Counted from the stretch's first letter, positions 35,462-43,660 are shown. The stretch: DNA of 64,000 nt from CAZWSX01 sp964636985 (GCA_964636985.1 CAZWSX010000002.1:124001-188000), one strand, 5' to 3'. The notes: generated by a model from the letters alone, not told the origin. A program made the numbers and translations.

Positions 35462-36228
35462 TGTCAGGTAAGACCCTTTCCCGCTTTCTCAAATCAGTTG
35501 ACCAACCTTCTTCTAACTATAACGCCCCCACGGGATGGGGAGAGCGGGGGAAAGGGAGAACGGGAGCAGAAGAAAAGTAGCCCGGACATTCCTATCCGGG
35601 CGCGGTGCGGCGACCAACCAGAAACGCGCCAGGTCCTAAGTCACCTTTTTGCGTGTTTCTCTTGCCCTGACAAAAGATTGGGTTTGCGTCGGAATCGCGT
35701 GCCCGACACCGACTTACCGCGTTTGGGTTATTGAGCTTGCGTTTTACTCAGTTTGGCTTTGGGCGGCCAGACTTGCCCCCCAATTTGCACCCAAATTGAG
35801 GCATCGATTCGGAGTCCAGTTTCGAGGTGCCGACTCTGTTGCGTTTTTACTCGCGGCGGTTGCAATTTGGGATAGAGACGCCCGAAAGCGGGCAACCACA
35901 AAAAAAGCGGCGAAGTGCGGGCTGGTGATAGAGATAACCAAATCACACGATCCTGGCTGAGTTCCGCTCGCGGCGCAGGCTTAGCGGCTGGCGGGAGCCT
36001 GAACAGCTTGCGGAAGGACGGCATTCCGCTGATTGTGTCGACTTGCGGCCGTGCAATCCTGCTGGCCGTTCCCGGGGGCGGGAAAAAATCCGGGGAATGA
36101 GCGACAAGCGATCGTAGTGGATCACCAAGAACGCCCTACTGCTACTTGGCCTAAGCCGTTATCCTGATTCCGCCTGCACCTGCCGCCACGGTACGTGAGC
36201 GTTGGCGTTCGGCGGTGGAGGAGGACCT
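35462..36228. other. Intergenic region, about 770 bases, with one palindromic hairpin
   Basis: This lies between prfB and the ankyrin gene. Short frames on both strands give Trp/Ala/Arg-rich peptides with no domain character, and I accept none. The promoter of prfB should be in the first 100 bases. The hairpin at 35581 belongs to the ACAATCCTGT family. The rest shows no structure I can name. Confidence 0.45.
35581..35600 (+). repeat. Palindromic hairpin, ACAATCCTGT family, copy 2
   Basis: CCCGGA and TCCGGG flank CATTCCTA. It is preceded by GTAG, as is the copy at 63660. The loop differs from the other copies by two bases. Confidence 0.6.
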
Positions 36229-37062
36229 TTGACTAGAAGTAGCGTGGGAAACGCTTCCAGTTCTGACGCAGTGGCGGCGTTCTTCGCGTCGGCGAGAAAG
36301 GGGAATGTCGCGGCGGTGCTGGCGTCCCTGCGCGCGGGCGTAACCGTCGATGTGCGAATGCCGGCGAAGCTGAAGAAGCAGTTCGACCCGGCCCAACGAA
36401 CGGCGCTCATGGTCGCGGCGGAGAAGGGACACCGGTCCGTCGTCGCGTTGCTTCTCAAGGAAGAAGCCGATCCGAACGCGACGAACGAGTTCAAACAGTC
36501 GGCGCTCGTGTACGCGGTGCGCGAGAACCAACCCGCCATCGTGGCGTTGTTGCTCAAGGCCGGCGCCGATCCGAACCTCCGCGGGCACGACAAGGACATC
36601 GTCCTGCGAGACGCAGCATCGCCGAGCGTCGATCCGAAGATCACGAAGCTGCTGATCGCTCACGGCGCGGACGTCAACGCCGCGGGCACCGCCGGGCGCA
36701 TGGCATTGCACATCGCGGCGTATCGCGGCAACCTGGCAGTCGCCAAACTGCTTCTGGACGCCGGCGCCGACATCAACGCCGCGAACCGCCGCCACGGCGG
36801 CCCGCTGGCCTGCGCGATCCTGCATCGCCAAACAAAGATGGCCGACTTCCTGCTGAAGCGGGGCGCCGACCCGCGCCAGCAGCCCGAAGCTCTCGGGCTG
36901 GCCGCGTGGGAAGGCCTGCTGCCAACGGTGCGGAAGCTGCTCGCCGCCGGCTTCGACCCGAACTCCCGCGCCTGGCAAGGCCGCACGCCACTCCACCACG
37001 CCCGCCACCGCAAACGTCGCACTGTCGTCGCAGCCTTGCTCGCCGCGGGGGCCACGGGATAA
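36229..37062 (+). CDS. Ankyrin-repeat protein
   Basis: About 277 residues from TTG 36229, which follows GGAGGAGG by four bases; the frame is open to 36202. Roughly seven ankyrin repeats are seen, for example RTALMVAAEKGHRSVVALLL, QSALVYAVRENQPAIVALLL, RMALHIAAYRGNLAVAKLLL and GRTPLHHARHRKRRTVVAAL, each with a GADPN or GADIN turn. Ankyrin repeats bind proteins; no partner or signal peptide is evident, so it is probably cytoplasmic. It is the first of a run of unlike, same-strand small genes to 39117. Confidence 0.88.
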   Translation: MTRSSVGNASSSDAVAAFFASARKGNVAAVLASLRAGVTVDVRMPAKLKKQFDPAQRTALMVAAEKGHRSVVALLLKEEADPNATNEFKQSALVYAVRENQPAIVALLLKAGADPNLRGHDKDIVLRDAASPSVDPKITKLLIAHGADVNAAGTAGRMALHIAAYRGNLAVAKLLLDAGADINAANRRHGGPLACAILHRQTKMADFLLKRGADPRQQPEALGLAAWEGLLPTVRKLLAAGFDPNSRAWQGRTPLHHARHRKRRTVVAALLAAGATG

Positions 37063-37069
37063 TACGGGG

Positions 37070-37119
37070 GCCACACGGCTGGTGGTCCTGACAGCGAATT
37101 GCCACCGGTGCCCCGCCGC
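37070..37119 (+). repeat. Imperfect inverted repeat after the ankyrin gene
   Basis: GGGGCCAC and GGTGG on the left can pair with CCACC and GTGCCCC on the right, leaving one extra stretch unpaired. The shape recalls an integron attC hairpin, but no clear core sites flank it. Confidence 0.3.
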
Positions 37120-37148
37120 TGCTGAACGGGTCGTTGCGCCTTGAACAC

Positions 37149-37736
37149 ATGCCAGACATACGTCTCTACGCCACGAAACGCGATCTCCGAGATGCTGCGA
37201 TCTTCCTGATGCAAGATCGCGGTTTCACGGCCTTTGAGTTATGGTCCGAACTCGAATCGCCGCTACAGCGGTTTGAGGATGTCGATCGGCTCTTCGCGGA
37301 ATTCCCGATTGCCCGCAAGGAATGCGAGATTGCCTGGTGGCACCCCGCATTGATGCCTAAGGCGCGACCGAAGCGAGATCGTGTGGACCCTGAGCTATGT
37401 GACGGAAAGACGTTCCGCTTTCATTCCATCGACTTTGCGATGCTTCAGTTGTCGACGGGCGTTTATCGCGCGAAGAAGCTCACGCCCAGCGAATTCGGTC
37501 TGGTGACGCAGCAGCACTACAAGGATTGCGGCGGTCGGGCCAATATCGACTGGCGATCGCTAAACGCCGAGTTTAATGCAATTCGCAAGCATTGTGAGAC
37601 GATCTCCGTGGGCAAGGTGGACGGGTGCCTGGTGTTGCCAGACGCATTGCGTCTGGTCAAATCGGGTGCCAAGTTGAGTGAGTCAACGCGAGCCGGGTTC
37701 GATCAATTTGGAATTCGCGATATCAAACTGGCGTAA
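37149..37736 (+). CDS. Hypothetical protein
   Basis: About 195 residues from ATG 37149 (MPDIRLYATKRDLRDAAIFL). It contains FTAFELWSELESPLQRFEDV, IAWWHPALMPKARPKRDRVD and TFRFHSIDFAMLQLSTGVYR. Composition is normal and the reading frame well formed, so I believe the gene. It looks soluble, with no signal or membrane segment. I recognise no family; an immunity-type or small accessory protein is possible given the neighbourhood, but that is a guess. Confidence 0.6.
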   Translation: MPDIRLYATKRDLRDAAIFLMQDRGFTAFELWSELESPLQRFEDVDRLFAEFPIARKECEIAWWHPALMPKARPKRDRVDPELCDGKTFRFHSIDFAMLQLSTGVYRAKKLTPSEFGLVTQQHYKDCGGRANIDWRSLNAEFNAIRKHCETISVGKVDGCLVLPDALRLVKSGAKLSESTRAGFDQFGIRDIKLA

Positions 37737-37882
37737 ACAGACGTTGCACAGAAAGCCGCGGAGCCGAGCAGCCTGCCGCGTTACCGTTTCGCGCGACAAC
37801 GAGCACCAGCTGCTGGCAGCGGCCCCGGCAAGTTGGCTTGGTCATTCGTGGACCCGTGGACCCTGAATAGACGGCTACGAAG

Positions 37883-38383
37883 ATGCGAAAGCGATTTCCC
37901 CAAGCGCTCCATCCCGAGCGAGTCGGAAAATACCCGGCAGAAGCGTTTGCCGGCGGGGGATACGTGTGGGATGCCGTACTCGAGTATCGCGTCTGGTGCT
38001 GTCCGGCTGCGGGTGCGCCCGATGAAGACGACGGCAACGATTACTATTTCGCTTTCGCCAGCTACCCCGAAGCCGTTCGCTTCTCGCGCAGCTATCAACG
38101 TGCCGATGAGCCGATTGCTTTGATACTACAGCTCGAATACATCGACGAACCCAGGAAGGGAAAGTACATCCATGTGAAGCGTCGCCGAGTCACCGAATGG
38201 CCCGTCGAGTTTTTGTCCCGTCCCAAACGAAACAAGAACACCCTCCCAGCCTTCTTTTCCCCTTCGGCACCGGCAAATCGCCTGGATATACTTCGCGGTC
38301 TGGCAAGCAGTTCGAAAGGAACGACGCAAACTCGTGAAGTTACTGTGGGCAAAAGTGCAATCCGGCGGCGACCAAAGCCGTGA
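37883..38383 (+). CDS. Hypothetical protein of an uncharacterised family
   Basis: 166 residues starting MRKRFPQALHPERVGKYPAE, with FAGGGYVWDAVLEYRVWCCP and FAFASYPEAVRFSRSYQRAD following. YIDEPRKGKYIHVKRRRVTE and WPVEFLSRPKRNKNT mark the second half. I recall similar proteins in myxobacteria and planctomycetes, sometimes labelled acetyltransferase without support; I see no acetyl-CoA binding motif and would call it unknown. It is about 150 bases after the previous gene. The repeated segment at 38385 begins 2 bases after its stop. Confidence 0.65.
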   Translation: MRKRFPQALHPERVGKYPAEAFAGGGYVWDAVLEYRVWCCPAAGAPDEDDGNDYYFAFASYPEAVRFSRSYQRADEPIALILQLEYIDEPRKGKYIHVKRRRVTEWPVEFLSRPKRNKNTLPAFFSPSAPANRLDILRGLASSSKGTTQTREVTVGKSAIRRRPKP

Positions 38384-38384
38384 A

Positions 38385-38407
38385 CCGGAGCACGCGATCC
38401 GACGTTT
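38385..38407 (+). repeat. Repeat segment, copy 1, after gene 37883-38383
   Basis: 23 bases starting CCGGAGCACGCGATC, matching 38930-38952 at 21 of 23 positions. It sits immediately downstream of the stop codon. Confidence 0.75.
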
Positions 38408-38445
38408 TCACAGGGGTCATTTGGCGAGCGGAGGGTACTGACGAG

Positions 38446-38910
38446 ATGGCAACGGCGAGAAAATTGCTTTCGATTGTCGGCAAGCCGATCAAGGGTGCCG
38501 CCTTTCGGGCGTTGGTCACCGCGGACCGGCTGAAGGCATCGAAGGAACCGGACTTGAAGGAGGGCCAACCCGTCGCATGGTTCTTCGTCGGCAAGAAGGA
38601 GGGGTATGAGATTTCGGCCGAGAACGGACGAGTGGACGCGGTGTTCCTCTACGTGGAGCGGGCGGATGGCTTTGCCGCGTTCCCCGGTCCCCTTCCTTAC
38701 AAAGTGCCGCGCGGCGCAACCAGGACCGACGTGCGGCGGCTGTTGGGCAAACCGGAGCGCAGCGGCAAGGCGTACAAGGACAAGTTTCTGGGCCCGCAGG
38801 GCGCGTGGGACCGGTTCGCCGTGGAGTCGATCCGCATTCACTTCGAGTACACCGATCCGGGGCTGCACATTCAACGCGTCACCCTGATGACAGAGGATGA
38901 TGCACCGTAA
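38446..38910 (+). CDS. Hypothetical protein (possible immunity-like family)
   Basis: About 154 residues from ATG 38446 (MATARKLLSIVGKPIKGAAF). Later blocks are FVGKKEGYEISAENGRVDAV, GFAAFPGPLPYKVPRG, RTDVRRLLGKPERSGKAYKD and FAVESIRIHFEYTDPGLHIQ. This order of blocks occurs in a widespread family of small proteins, some of them next to toxins; I cannot name it. No toxin is seen beside it. The frame is open to 38380 but that start would overlap the preceding gene. A second copy of the repeat lies 20 bases after the stop. Confidence 0.6.
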   Translation: MATARKLLSIVGKPIKGAAFRALVTADRLKASKEPDLKEGQPVAWFFVGKKEGYEISAENGRVDAVFLYVERADGFAAFPGPLPYKVPRGATRTDVRRLLGKPERSGKAYKDKFLGPQGAWDRFAVESIRIHFEYTDPGLHIQRVTLMTEDDAP

Positions 38911-38929
38911 GGCTGCACAAGGCCGCCAC

Positions 38930-38952
38930 CCGGAGCACGCGATCTGGCGTTT
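38930..38952 (+). repeat. Repeat segment, copy 2, after gene 38446-38910
   Basis: 23 bases starting CCGGAGCACGCGATC, with two differences from 38385-38407. Its end abuts the GTG of the small frame at 38953. Confidence 0.75.
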
Positions 38953-39117
38953 GTGAAATGGCAGCCGTGCTGGCGCGTGACCGGTTACGGCTCATGTTAT
39001 TCGCGTGAACTGCGAGCCCCGAGAAATGCTCACGGCCGGTTGTACGAAGACGAGCGGCGGATCGCGGGCGGGATGGTTCCGTGGATTGAGGAATTGTCCG
39101 CGCAAGGCTTGTCGTGA
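38953..39117 (+). CDS. Possible small protein or gene remnant, 54 residues
   Basis: A frame from GTG 38953 to TGA 39115-39117 encodes VKWQPCWRVTGYGSCYSREL and ends RIAGGMVPWIEELSAQGLS. The ending looks like the true C-terminus of a larger protein, so this may be the tail of a decayed gene. No ribosome site is evident and no family recognised. It is the last item before the tRNA fragment. Confidence 0.3.
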   Translation: MKWQPCWRVTGYGSCYSRELRAPRNAHGRLYEDERRIAGGMVPWIEELSAQGLS

Positions 39118-39176
39118 GATGGCCGCAGACTTTTCCAAGTCCTAACCAGACGGTAGATCCGTTCACTCTCCGGAAG

Positions 39177-39226
39177 TGGCCGCTCGGGGACTCGAACCCC
39201 GACGCCTTGCGGCACAAGATCCTAAG
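39177..39226 (-). pseudogene. 3' fragment of tRNA-Leu (UAG): class II tRNA remnant
   Basis: Read on the minus strand, the segment starts in an anticodon loop (CTTAGGA, anticodon TAG), continues with the 3' anticodon strand TCTTG, a class II variable arm GCCGCAAGGC, a perfect T arm (CGGGG TTCGAGT CCCCG), the 3' acceptor strand AGCGGCC and discriminator A. The 5' half is absent: the bases before the loop (CTGTC) cannot pair with TCTTG, and no acceptor or D arm is upstream. Breakage exactly at the anticodon loop is typical of att sites used by tyrosine recombinases. Confidence 0.8.
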
Positions 39227-39351
39227 GACAGTGGTTAACCGATTGATGATTGCCAATTTTTGATGTGCGAAGTGAAAATCCTTCACTCCCCATCTCCCAC
39301 TCACCCCTTCTCCCCCTCTGAGCCCTCTGTGGCAAAAAGAATGAGAAAGAC

Positions 39352-39798
39352 CTACGGCTTCTTCGTGTCTCGCGGATCGGTCTTACCCGGCGGCGGCTTG
39401 GGCAGGTTCGGCGCATTGGTGTGGCGCCGTGTTTCGCCTGTGGAGTTGGTGGGGCTCGGCCAGGTATCGTTCGCGCCCGACTTCTTGGGAGTGGCCGCAG
39501 GAGCCGCCGAGAGGGAGATCTCAAGTCGAACCGAGCCCAGCTTGATGGCATCGCCGTCCAGCAACACCGATTCACCTTGAATCAGCTTGCCGTTGAGGAA
39601 CGTGCCGTTGGTGCTGCCAAGGTCACGAATGAGCAGAGCCGAGTCGGATCGCGAAATGACGCAGTGGTTGCGGCTGATGTGCTCGCTTTGAATGCGCAGT
39701 TGGCAACCAGCGTCGCGGCCGATCACACACGGGAGCGCTGAAATCGGAATGACTCGTCCTGAATCGGTGATCAGCGAAAGCTCGACAACAGTGCGCAT
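39352..39798 (-). CDS. FHA-domain protein
   Basis: About 148 residues from ATG 39798. A forkhead-associated domain fills most of it: CVIGRDAGCQLRIQSEHISR, NHCVI, and LIRDLGSTNGTFLNGKLIQG, with the conserved Gly-Arg, Ser-Arg-Asn-His and Asn-Gly positions. FHA domains bind phosphothreonine peptides, so it probably takes part in Ser/Thr kinase signalling, common in planctomycetes. A Pro/Thr/Lys-rich tail follows (TKKP at the end). The frame is open to 39873 but the upstream part lacks character. It stands alone, divergent from the exported methyltransferase gene. Confidence 0.85.
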   Translation of the reverse strand: MRTVVELSLITDSGRVIPISALPCVIGRDAGCQLRIQSEHISRNHCVISRSDSALLIRDLGSTNGTFLNGKLIQGESVLLDGDAIKLGSVRLEISLSAAPAATPKKSGANDTWPSPTNSTGETRRHTNAPNLPKPPPGKTDPRDTKKP

Positions 39799-40229
39799 TC
39801 TTACCCCACTCGCCACTAGGAGCCAAAAGCCTGACGGAGCTTTCCGTAGCCGCGCACAATCGCTTTTGGGCAATCCAAACCGCTTATTATCGGTGGTAGC
39901 TTACACGTGAAGGTGTTAAGGTTGGGTTAGCGTTTCACGGGCCCGTAAGTTTGCGGTTAATCCGCCCGCTAAGGCGGACTAACGGCCCCAGGCCTCAGGT
40001 GAAACCATTGAATTTGAAGAAAGACGGGTCAAAATAGCGCAGCCTTGAAGACGCGAGAATCACAAAACGTACAGATACGGCCGATGGTCGAGCAGCCGTT
40101 CAAAGCGTCTTCCGATGAATCTCGAGCCCGGTAGTTGTTGTGCTGCTTCAAAGAGTTCGCCTCAGGCAGGCACCGCATAAAATACGGCCATCGCCCGTTG
40201 GCCGTTAGGCACCAAGAAGGGATCGGACT
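39799..40229. other. Intergenic region between divergent genes, with a hairpin
   Basis: About 430 bases between the FHA gene and the exported methyltransferase gene, so both promoters should be here. A stem of ten pairs with one mismatch lies at 39957-39982 (TTAATCCGCC against GGCGGACTAA). No gene is supported, and no clear promoter can be named. Confidence 0.45.
39957..39982. repeat. Hairpin in the FHA/methyltransferase intergenic region
   Basis: TTAATCCGCC and GGCGGACTAA form a 10-bp stem with one mismatch around CGCTAA. No T run follows on either strand, so it is not a clear terminator. Confidence 0.5.
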
Positions 40230-41114
40230 GTGACCGCACCTACGCACATTTTTCTCACGCTGGCTTTCGCAGCGATCGTTTTTCTGGGAACGATTTCGCC
40301 TGTTCGATCGCAAGACGACACTCCGCCTGCAGGTGAACGCCCCGACCCCGCCGGGCTCAATGCGGCCTTGCAAAAGAGTAAGCGCAAGCCGCCCGAGCCG
40401 CTGACCACCTACAAAGGCCGCACCATCGCACAGACGATGCACTTCACCGGTGCCGAGTGGCTGGTCCGCAACGAGCGCGAGCGCGAAGAACGCTGCTCCC
40501 TGATGATGGCCCAACTCGGCATCAAGCCGGGCATGTCCGTTTGCGACATGGGCTGCGGCAACGGCTTCTACACCCTGCAGATGGCAAAGATGACCGGCAA
40601 AGACGGACAGGTCTATGCCGTCGATATCCAACCCGAGATGCTCACCTACCTGAACGAGCGGGCGTTCCACGCCGGGATCGATAACATCACGCCGATTCTG
40701 AGCATCGGTTGGAACCCGCGCTTGCCCAAAGGGGAAGTCGACCTGATGTTGCTCGTCGATGTCTATCACGAGTTCAGCTATCCCGAACAAATGCTCACCG
40801 CGATCCGCCGATCGCTTGCTCCAGGCGGAACCATTGTCCTGGTCGAGTTCCGGGCAGAAGACGCCAAAGTGCCGATCAAGCCCGAGCACAAGATGACCAA
40901 GAAGCAGATCATGAAGGAGATGACGCCCAACGGCTTCAAGCTGGTAAAGGAGTTCAATCGTCTTCCCTGGCAGCACATGATGTGGTTCGGCCGCAACGAT
41001 GACCCAGCCTGGAAAGACATCAAGACGCCGGTCGTTGAAGAGGGAGCCGAAGAAGAAACCCCCGAGCCAGAAGGGGATGCCCCACCGGACGACATTCCCG
41101 ACGACGCTAAATAG
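40230..41114 (+). CDS. Exported S-adenosylmethionine-dependent methyltransferase-like protein
   Basis: 294 residues from GTG 40230. A signal peptide is evident at the start (FLTLAFAAIVFLGTISPVRS), followed by a class I methyltransferase fold: SVCDMGCGNGFYTLQMAKMT as motif I, QVYAVDIQPEMLTYLNERA, DLMLLVDVYHEFSYPEQML and GGTIVLVEFRAEDAK. The tail is Glu/Pro/Asp-rich. The fold normally works in the cytoplasm, where its cofactor is made, so export is surprising; the signal could also act as a membrane anchor. The substrate is unknown. It precedes the DUF1501 gene by about 110 bases. Confidence 0.8.
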   Translation: MTAPTHIFLTLAFAAIVFLGTISPVRSQDDTPPAGERPDPAGLNAALQKSKRKPPEPLTTYKGRTIAQTMHFTGAEWLVRNEREREERCSLMMAQLGIKPGMSVCDMGCGNGFYTLQMAKMTGKDGQVYAVDIQPEMLTYLNERAFHAGIDNITPILSIGWNPRLPKGEVDLMLLVDVYHEFSYPEQMLTAIRRSLAPGGTIVLVEFRAEDAKVPIKPEHKMTKKQIMKEMTPNGFKLVKEFNRLPWQHMMWFGRNDDPAWKDIKTPVVEEGAEEETPEPEGDAPPDDIPDDAK

Positions 41115-41222
41115 CCGATAAAAGCCTGCATGGCCCGACGGGAGATGGTATCGTAAACCGAGATTGATGGGATGTTTCGGCGACCCCATTGAATCAGCGA
41201 TTCCCTGATCAAGGCGTCTTCC

Positions 41223-42635
41223 ATGGCAAGCGCTCTACCCAATGCGACACGGCGACAGTGTCTGGGAGCCGCCGGCGCTTCTTTGCTGGGAGCGCTAGGC
41301 AACACGAGCCAACTCGCCGCCCGCGACGTGGATGAGTCACGCATCGGCCAGGGGCGTGCAAAGAGCGTGATTTTGCTCTACCTGCAAGGCGGGCCGCCGA
41401 CGCAGGACATGTTCGATCTCAAGCCAAACGCTCCCGATGGCGTTGGCGGCGAGTTCAAACCGATCTCGACCAGCGTCCCGGGTTTGCAAATCAGCGAATA
41501 CTTGCCGAAGACATCCAAGTGGATGCACAAGCACGCGATCATTCGCAGCGTCTACCACAACGGCGGGTGCCACAAAAATCTGCCGATGTACACCGGCCAC
41601 GACATCAACTTGCCGGACGAGGAATTCCGCAGCAGCGACCCACCCAGCATGGGCTCGGTGTGCGCCTACCTGGAACGACATCGTTCCAAGCCGCTTCCCA
41701 CTTACGCCTATCTTCCTTGCTCGTTGGGGTGGGGCGAGGCTCGCAAAAAGGCCGGCCCACACGGCGGTTTTTTGGGACGCCAATACGATGCCTTCGCCAC
41801 CGAATGCAAGGCCTACGTCGATAACCCGCCCGACGACATTTGGAACCCGCAAACGGTCCGCGGCGAGCCACACCTGGCTGACAGCGAGTTGCAAGAAGGG
41901 CTCACTATCGAGCGGCTGAAGTATCGCAACGACTTGCTCTCGCAGGTCGGCGGTCCATTGCAGCTGCAAGAAAACGGTGGGCCACTCGGCAACTATCCGG
42001 GCCAGCGCCAACTCGCCTACGAGACGCTCACCTCAGCCGAAGTCCGCGCGGCGTTTGATGTGACGCTCGAAAAGGATGAACTGCGAGAGCGCTATGGCCG
42101 CACATTGTTTGGTTCCTCCACGTTGCTTGCCCGCTGCTTAGTCGAGCGCGGCGTCCGCTTCGTGAACGTGAGTTGGGATAACTTCTCGAAGCGGTTCCAG
42201 GTCAGCCAGGCGGCCTGGGACACCCACGAGAACAATTTCCCGATGCTCAAGAACACGCTGCTGCCGAACTTCGATCAAACGTACGCAGCCCTGATGGAAG
42301 ACCTCGACGCTCGCGGACTGCTCGATGAAACGCTCGTCGTCACGATGGGCGAAATGGGCCGCACGCCCAAGATCAATCCCAAAGGCGGCCGCGATCATTG
42401 GACGTACTGCTACTCCGTGCTGTTTGCCGGCGCCGGCATTCAAGGCGGAGCCGTCCACGGCGCCTCCGATGCTCAAGCGGCATTCATCCAGGACAAGCCG
42501 GTCCACATCAAGGATGTGGTCGCAACCATCTACCATCTGCTGGGCATCGATCCGGAAATGCCGGTGTACGATCGCGGCAACCGGCCCGTGGCCATTGCTC
42601 ACGGCGGAAGGCCGGTGCGCGAAATCTTGACGTAA
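41223..42635 (+). CDS. DUF1501 domain protein, TAT-exported
   Basis: 470 residues. A twin-arginine signal (NATRRQCLGAAGASLLGALG) opens the protein. The DUF1501 body, related to the alkaline-phosphatase/sulfatase fold, shows VILLYLQGGPPTQDMFDLKP, RSVYHNGGCHKNLPMYTGHD, VNVSWDNFSKRF and LVVTMGEMGRTPKINPKGGR with DHW. In planctomycetes DUF1501 genes usually stand next to a DUF1549/DUF1553 gene; here the nearest is 4 kb away at 46923. The activity of the family is not established. It is followed at 50 bases by a sialate esterase-like gene, probably in one transcript. Confidence 0.9.
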   Translation: MASALPNATRRQCLGAAGASLLGALGNTSQLAARDVDESRIGQGRAKSVILLYLQGGPPTQDMFDLKPNAPDGVGGEFKPISTSVPGLQISEYLPKTSKWMHKHAIIRSVYHNGGCHKNLPMYTGHDINLPDEEFRSSDPPSMGSVCAYLERHRSKPLPTYAYLPCSLGWGEARKKAGPHGGFLGRQYDAFATECKAYVDNPPDDIWNPQTVRGEPHLADSELQEGLTIERLKYRNDLLSQVGGPLQLQENGGPLGNYPGQRQLAYETLTSAEVRAAFDVTLEKDELRERYGRTLFGSSTLLARCLVERGVRFVNVSWDNFSKRFQVSQAAWDTHENNFPMLKNTLLPNFDQTYAALMEDLDARGLLDETLVVTMGEMGRTPKINPKGGRDHWTYCYSVLFAGAGIQGGAVHGASDAQAAFIQDKPVHIKDVVATIYHLLGIDPEMPVYDRGNRPVAIAHGGRPVREILT

Positions 42636-42685
42636 ACGTTCCGTCTGTTTGTCGCCGGTTCACCTGTTTGACAAAAGGTTTGCTC

Positions 42686-43660
42686 ATGCTGCGCCGCTTG
42701 GCGATTGCTCTGGTCGTTGCTAATTGCGCTGTCCAAATGGCCTTCGCCGCACCGCCCGTCAAGGTGTTCATCCTGGCCGGCCAATCCAATATGGAAGGCC
42801 AGGCAGTCTCCGACCTCGAAGGAGACGACTACAACGGCGGTAAAGGAACGCTCAAGTTCCTGTTGAACGATCCCAAGAAGCTGCCGCTGTTCAAACACGT
42901 GCGCGACAAAGAGGGTAAATGGACTGTTCGCAACGATGTTTGGTGCCGCTACCAGCGCGAAGACGAACCGCTGCTGGCCGGTCCTCTTTCGATGGGCTTT
43001 AGCGTTTATGGCGACTCCCATCACTTCGGGCCCGAATTGCAGTTCGGCCACGTGATGGGCGACTATTTCGAAAACCAGGTCCTGTTGATCAAGACCGCCT
43101 GGGGTGGCAAGAGCTTGTACGAAGACTTTCGTCCTCCCAGCGCCGGTGGCAAGTTTGGTCCCTACTATAAAAAGATGGTCAGCCAAGTCCACGAAGCCTT
43201 GGCAAGTCTTAAGAAAGACTTTCCGACTTACCAGGGGCAAGGATACGAACTGGCGGGGTTCGTGTGGTATCACGGGTGGAACGACGGCGTCGACCCCGAG
43301 AAAGCGATCCCGCAATACGAACAGAATCTGGTCCACCTGATCCACGACGTTCGCAAGGAGTTCAAATCGCCGCAGCTTCCAGTGGTCGTCGGCGAACTGA
43401 CAGGACCTTGGGTCGAAGCTCCCCCTGAGTGGCAGGAACTTCGCGTGGCCCAAAAGCGAGCGGCTCAGCGGCCTGAATTCAAAGGAAACGTTGTCTTTGT
43501 CGAGACACACGATTATGTCCGCGCTCCCGAAGACTCACCCAACCCAACGCACGGTCATCACGAGTTTGGCAACGCCGAGACGTACTTTCTGGTTGGCGAT
43601 GCTCTCGGCAAGGGCATGAAAGAGCTGCTAGAACCGCTACCGGCTCGCACAACGAAGTAG
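42686..43660 (+). CDS. Secreted sialate O-acetylesterase-like (SASA domain) protein
   Basis: About 324 residues from ATG 42686, with AAGG eight bases upstream and a signal peptide MLRRLAIALVVANCAVQMAF. Motifs of the SASA group of SGNH-type esterases are VKVFILAGQSNMEGQAVSDL (nucleophile Ser in GQSNM), LLIKTAWGGKSLYEDFRPPS, VWYHGWNDGVDPEKAIPQYE (QG/W-N block) and THGHHEFGNAETYFLVGDAL carrying the His. The family removes acetyl groups from sugars such as sialic acid or xylan. Together with the sialidase at 8001 it suggests use of host or algal glycans. The frame upstream to 42398 is overlap with DUF1501. Confidence 0.87.
   Translation: MLRRLAIALVVANCAVQMAFAAPPVKVFILAGQSNMEGQAVSDLEGDDYNGGKGTLKFLLNDPKKLPLFKHVRDKEGKWTVRNDVWCRYQREDEPLLAGPLSMGFSVYGDSHHFGPELQFGHVMGDYFENQVLLIKTAWGGKSLYEDFRPPSAGGKFGPYYKKMVSQVHEALASLKKDFPTYQGQGYELAGFVWYHGWNDGVDPEKAIPQYEQNLVHLIHDVRKEFKSPQLPVVVGELTGPWVEAPPEWQELRVAQKRAAQRPEFKGNVVFVETHDYVRAPEDSPNPTHGHHEFGNAETYFLVGDALGKGMKELLEPLPARTTK

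Noticed and set aside
35649..35960. 103-residue plus frame in the prfB-ankyrin gap
   Set aside because: No ribosome site, unusual Trp/Cys-rich composition and no family; treated as chance.
36151..37074. 307-residue minus-strand frame opposite the ankyrin gene
   Set aside because: It is Arg/Val/Gly-rich with no domain, and the opposite strand has clear ankyrin repeats. It is a shadow of GC-rich coding.
40029..41189. 386-residue minus-strand frame opposite the methyltransferase gene
   Set aside because: The methyltransferase motifs are on the plus strand; the minus translation has no recognised domain.
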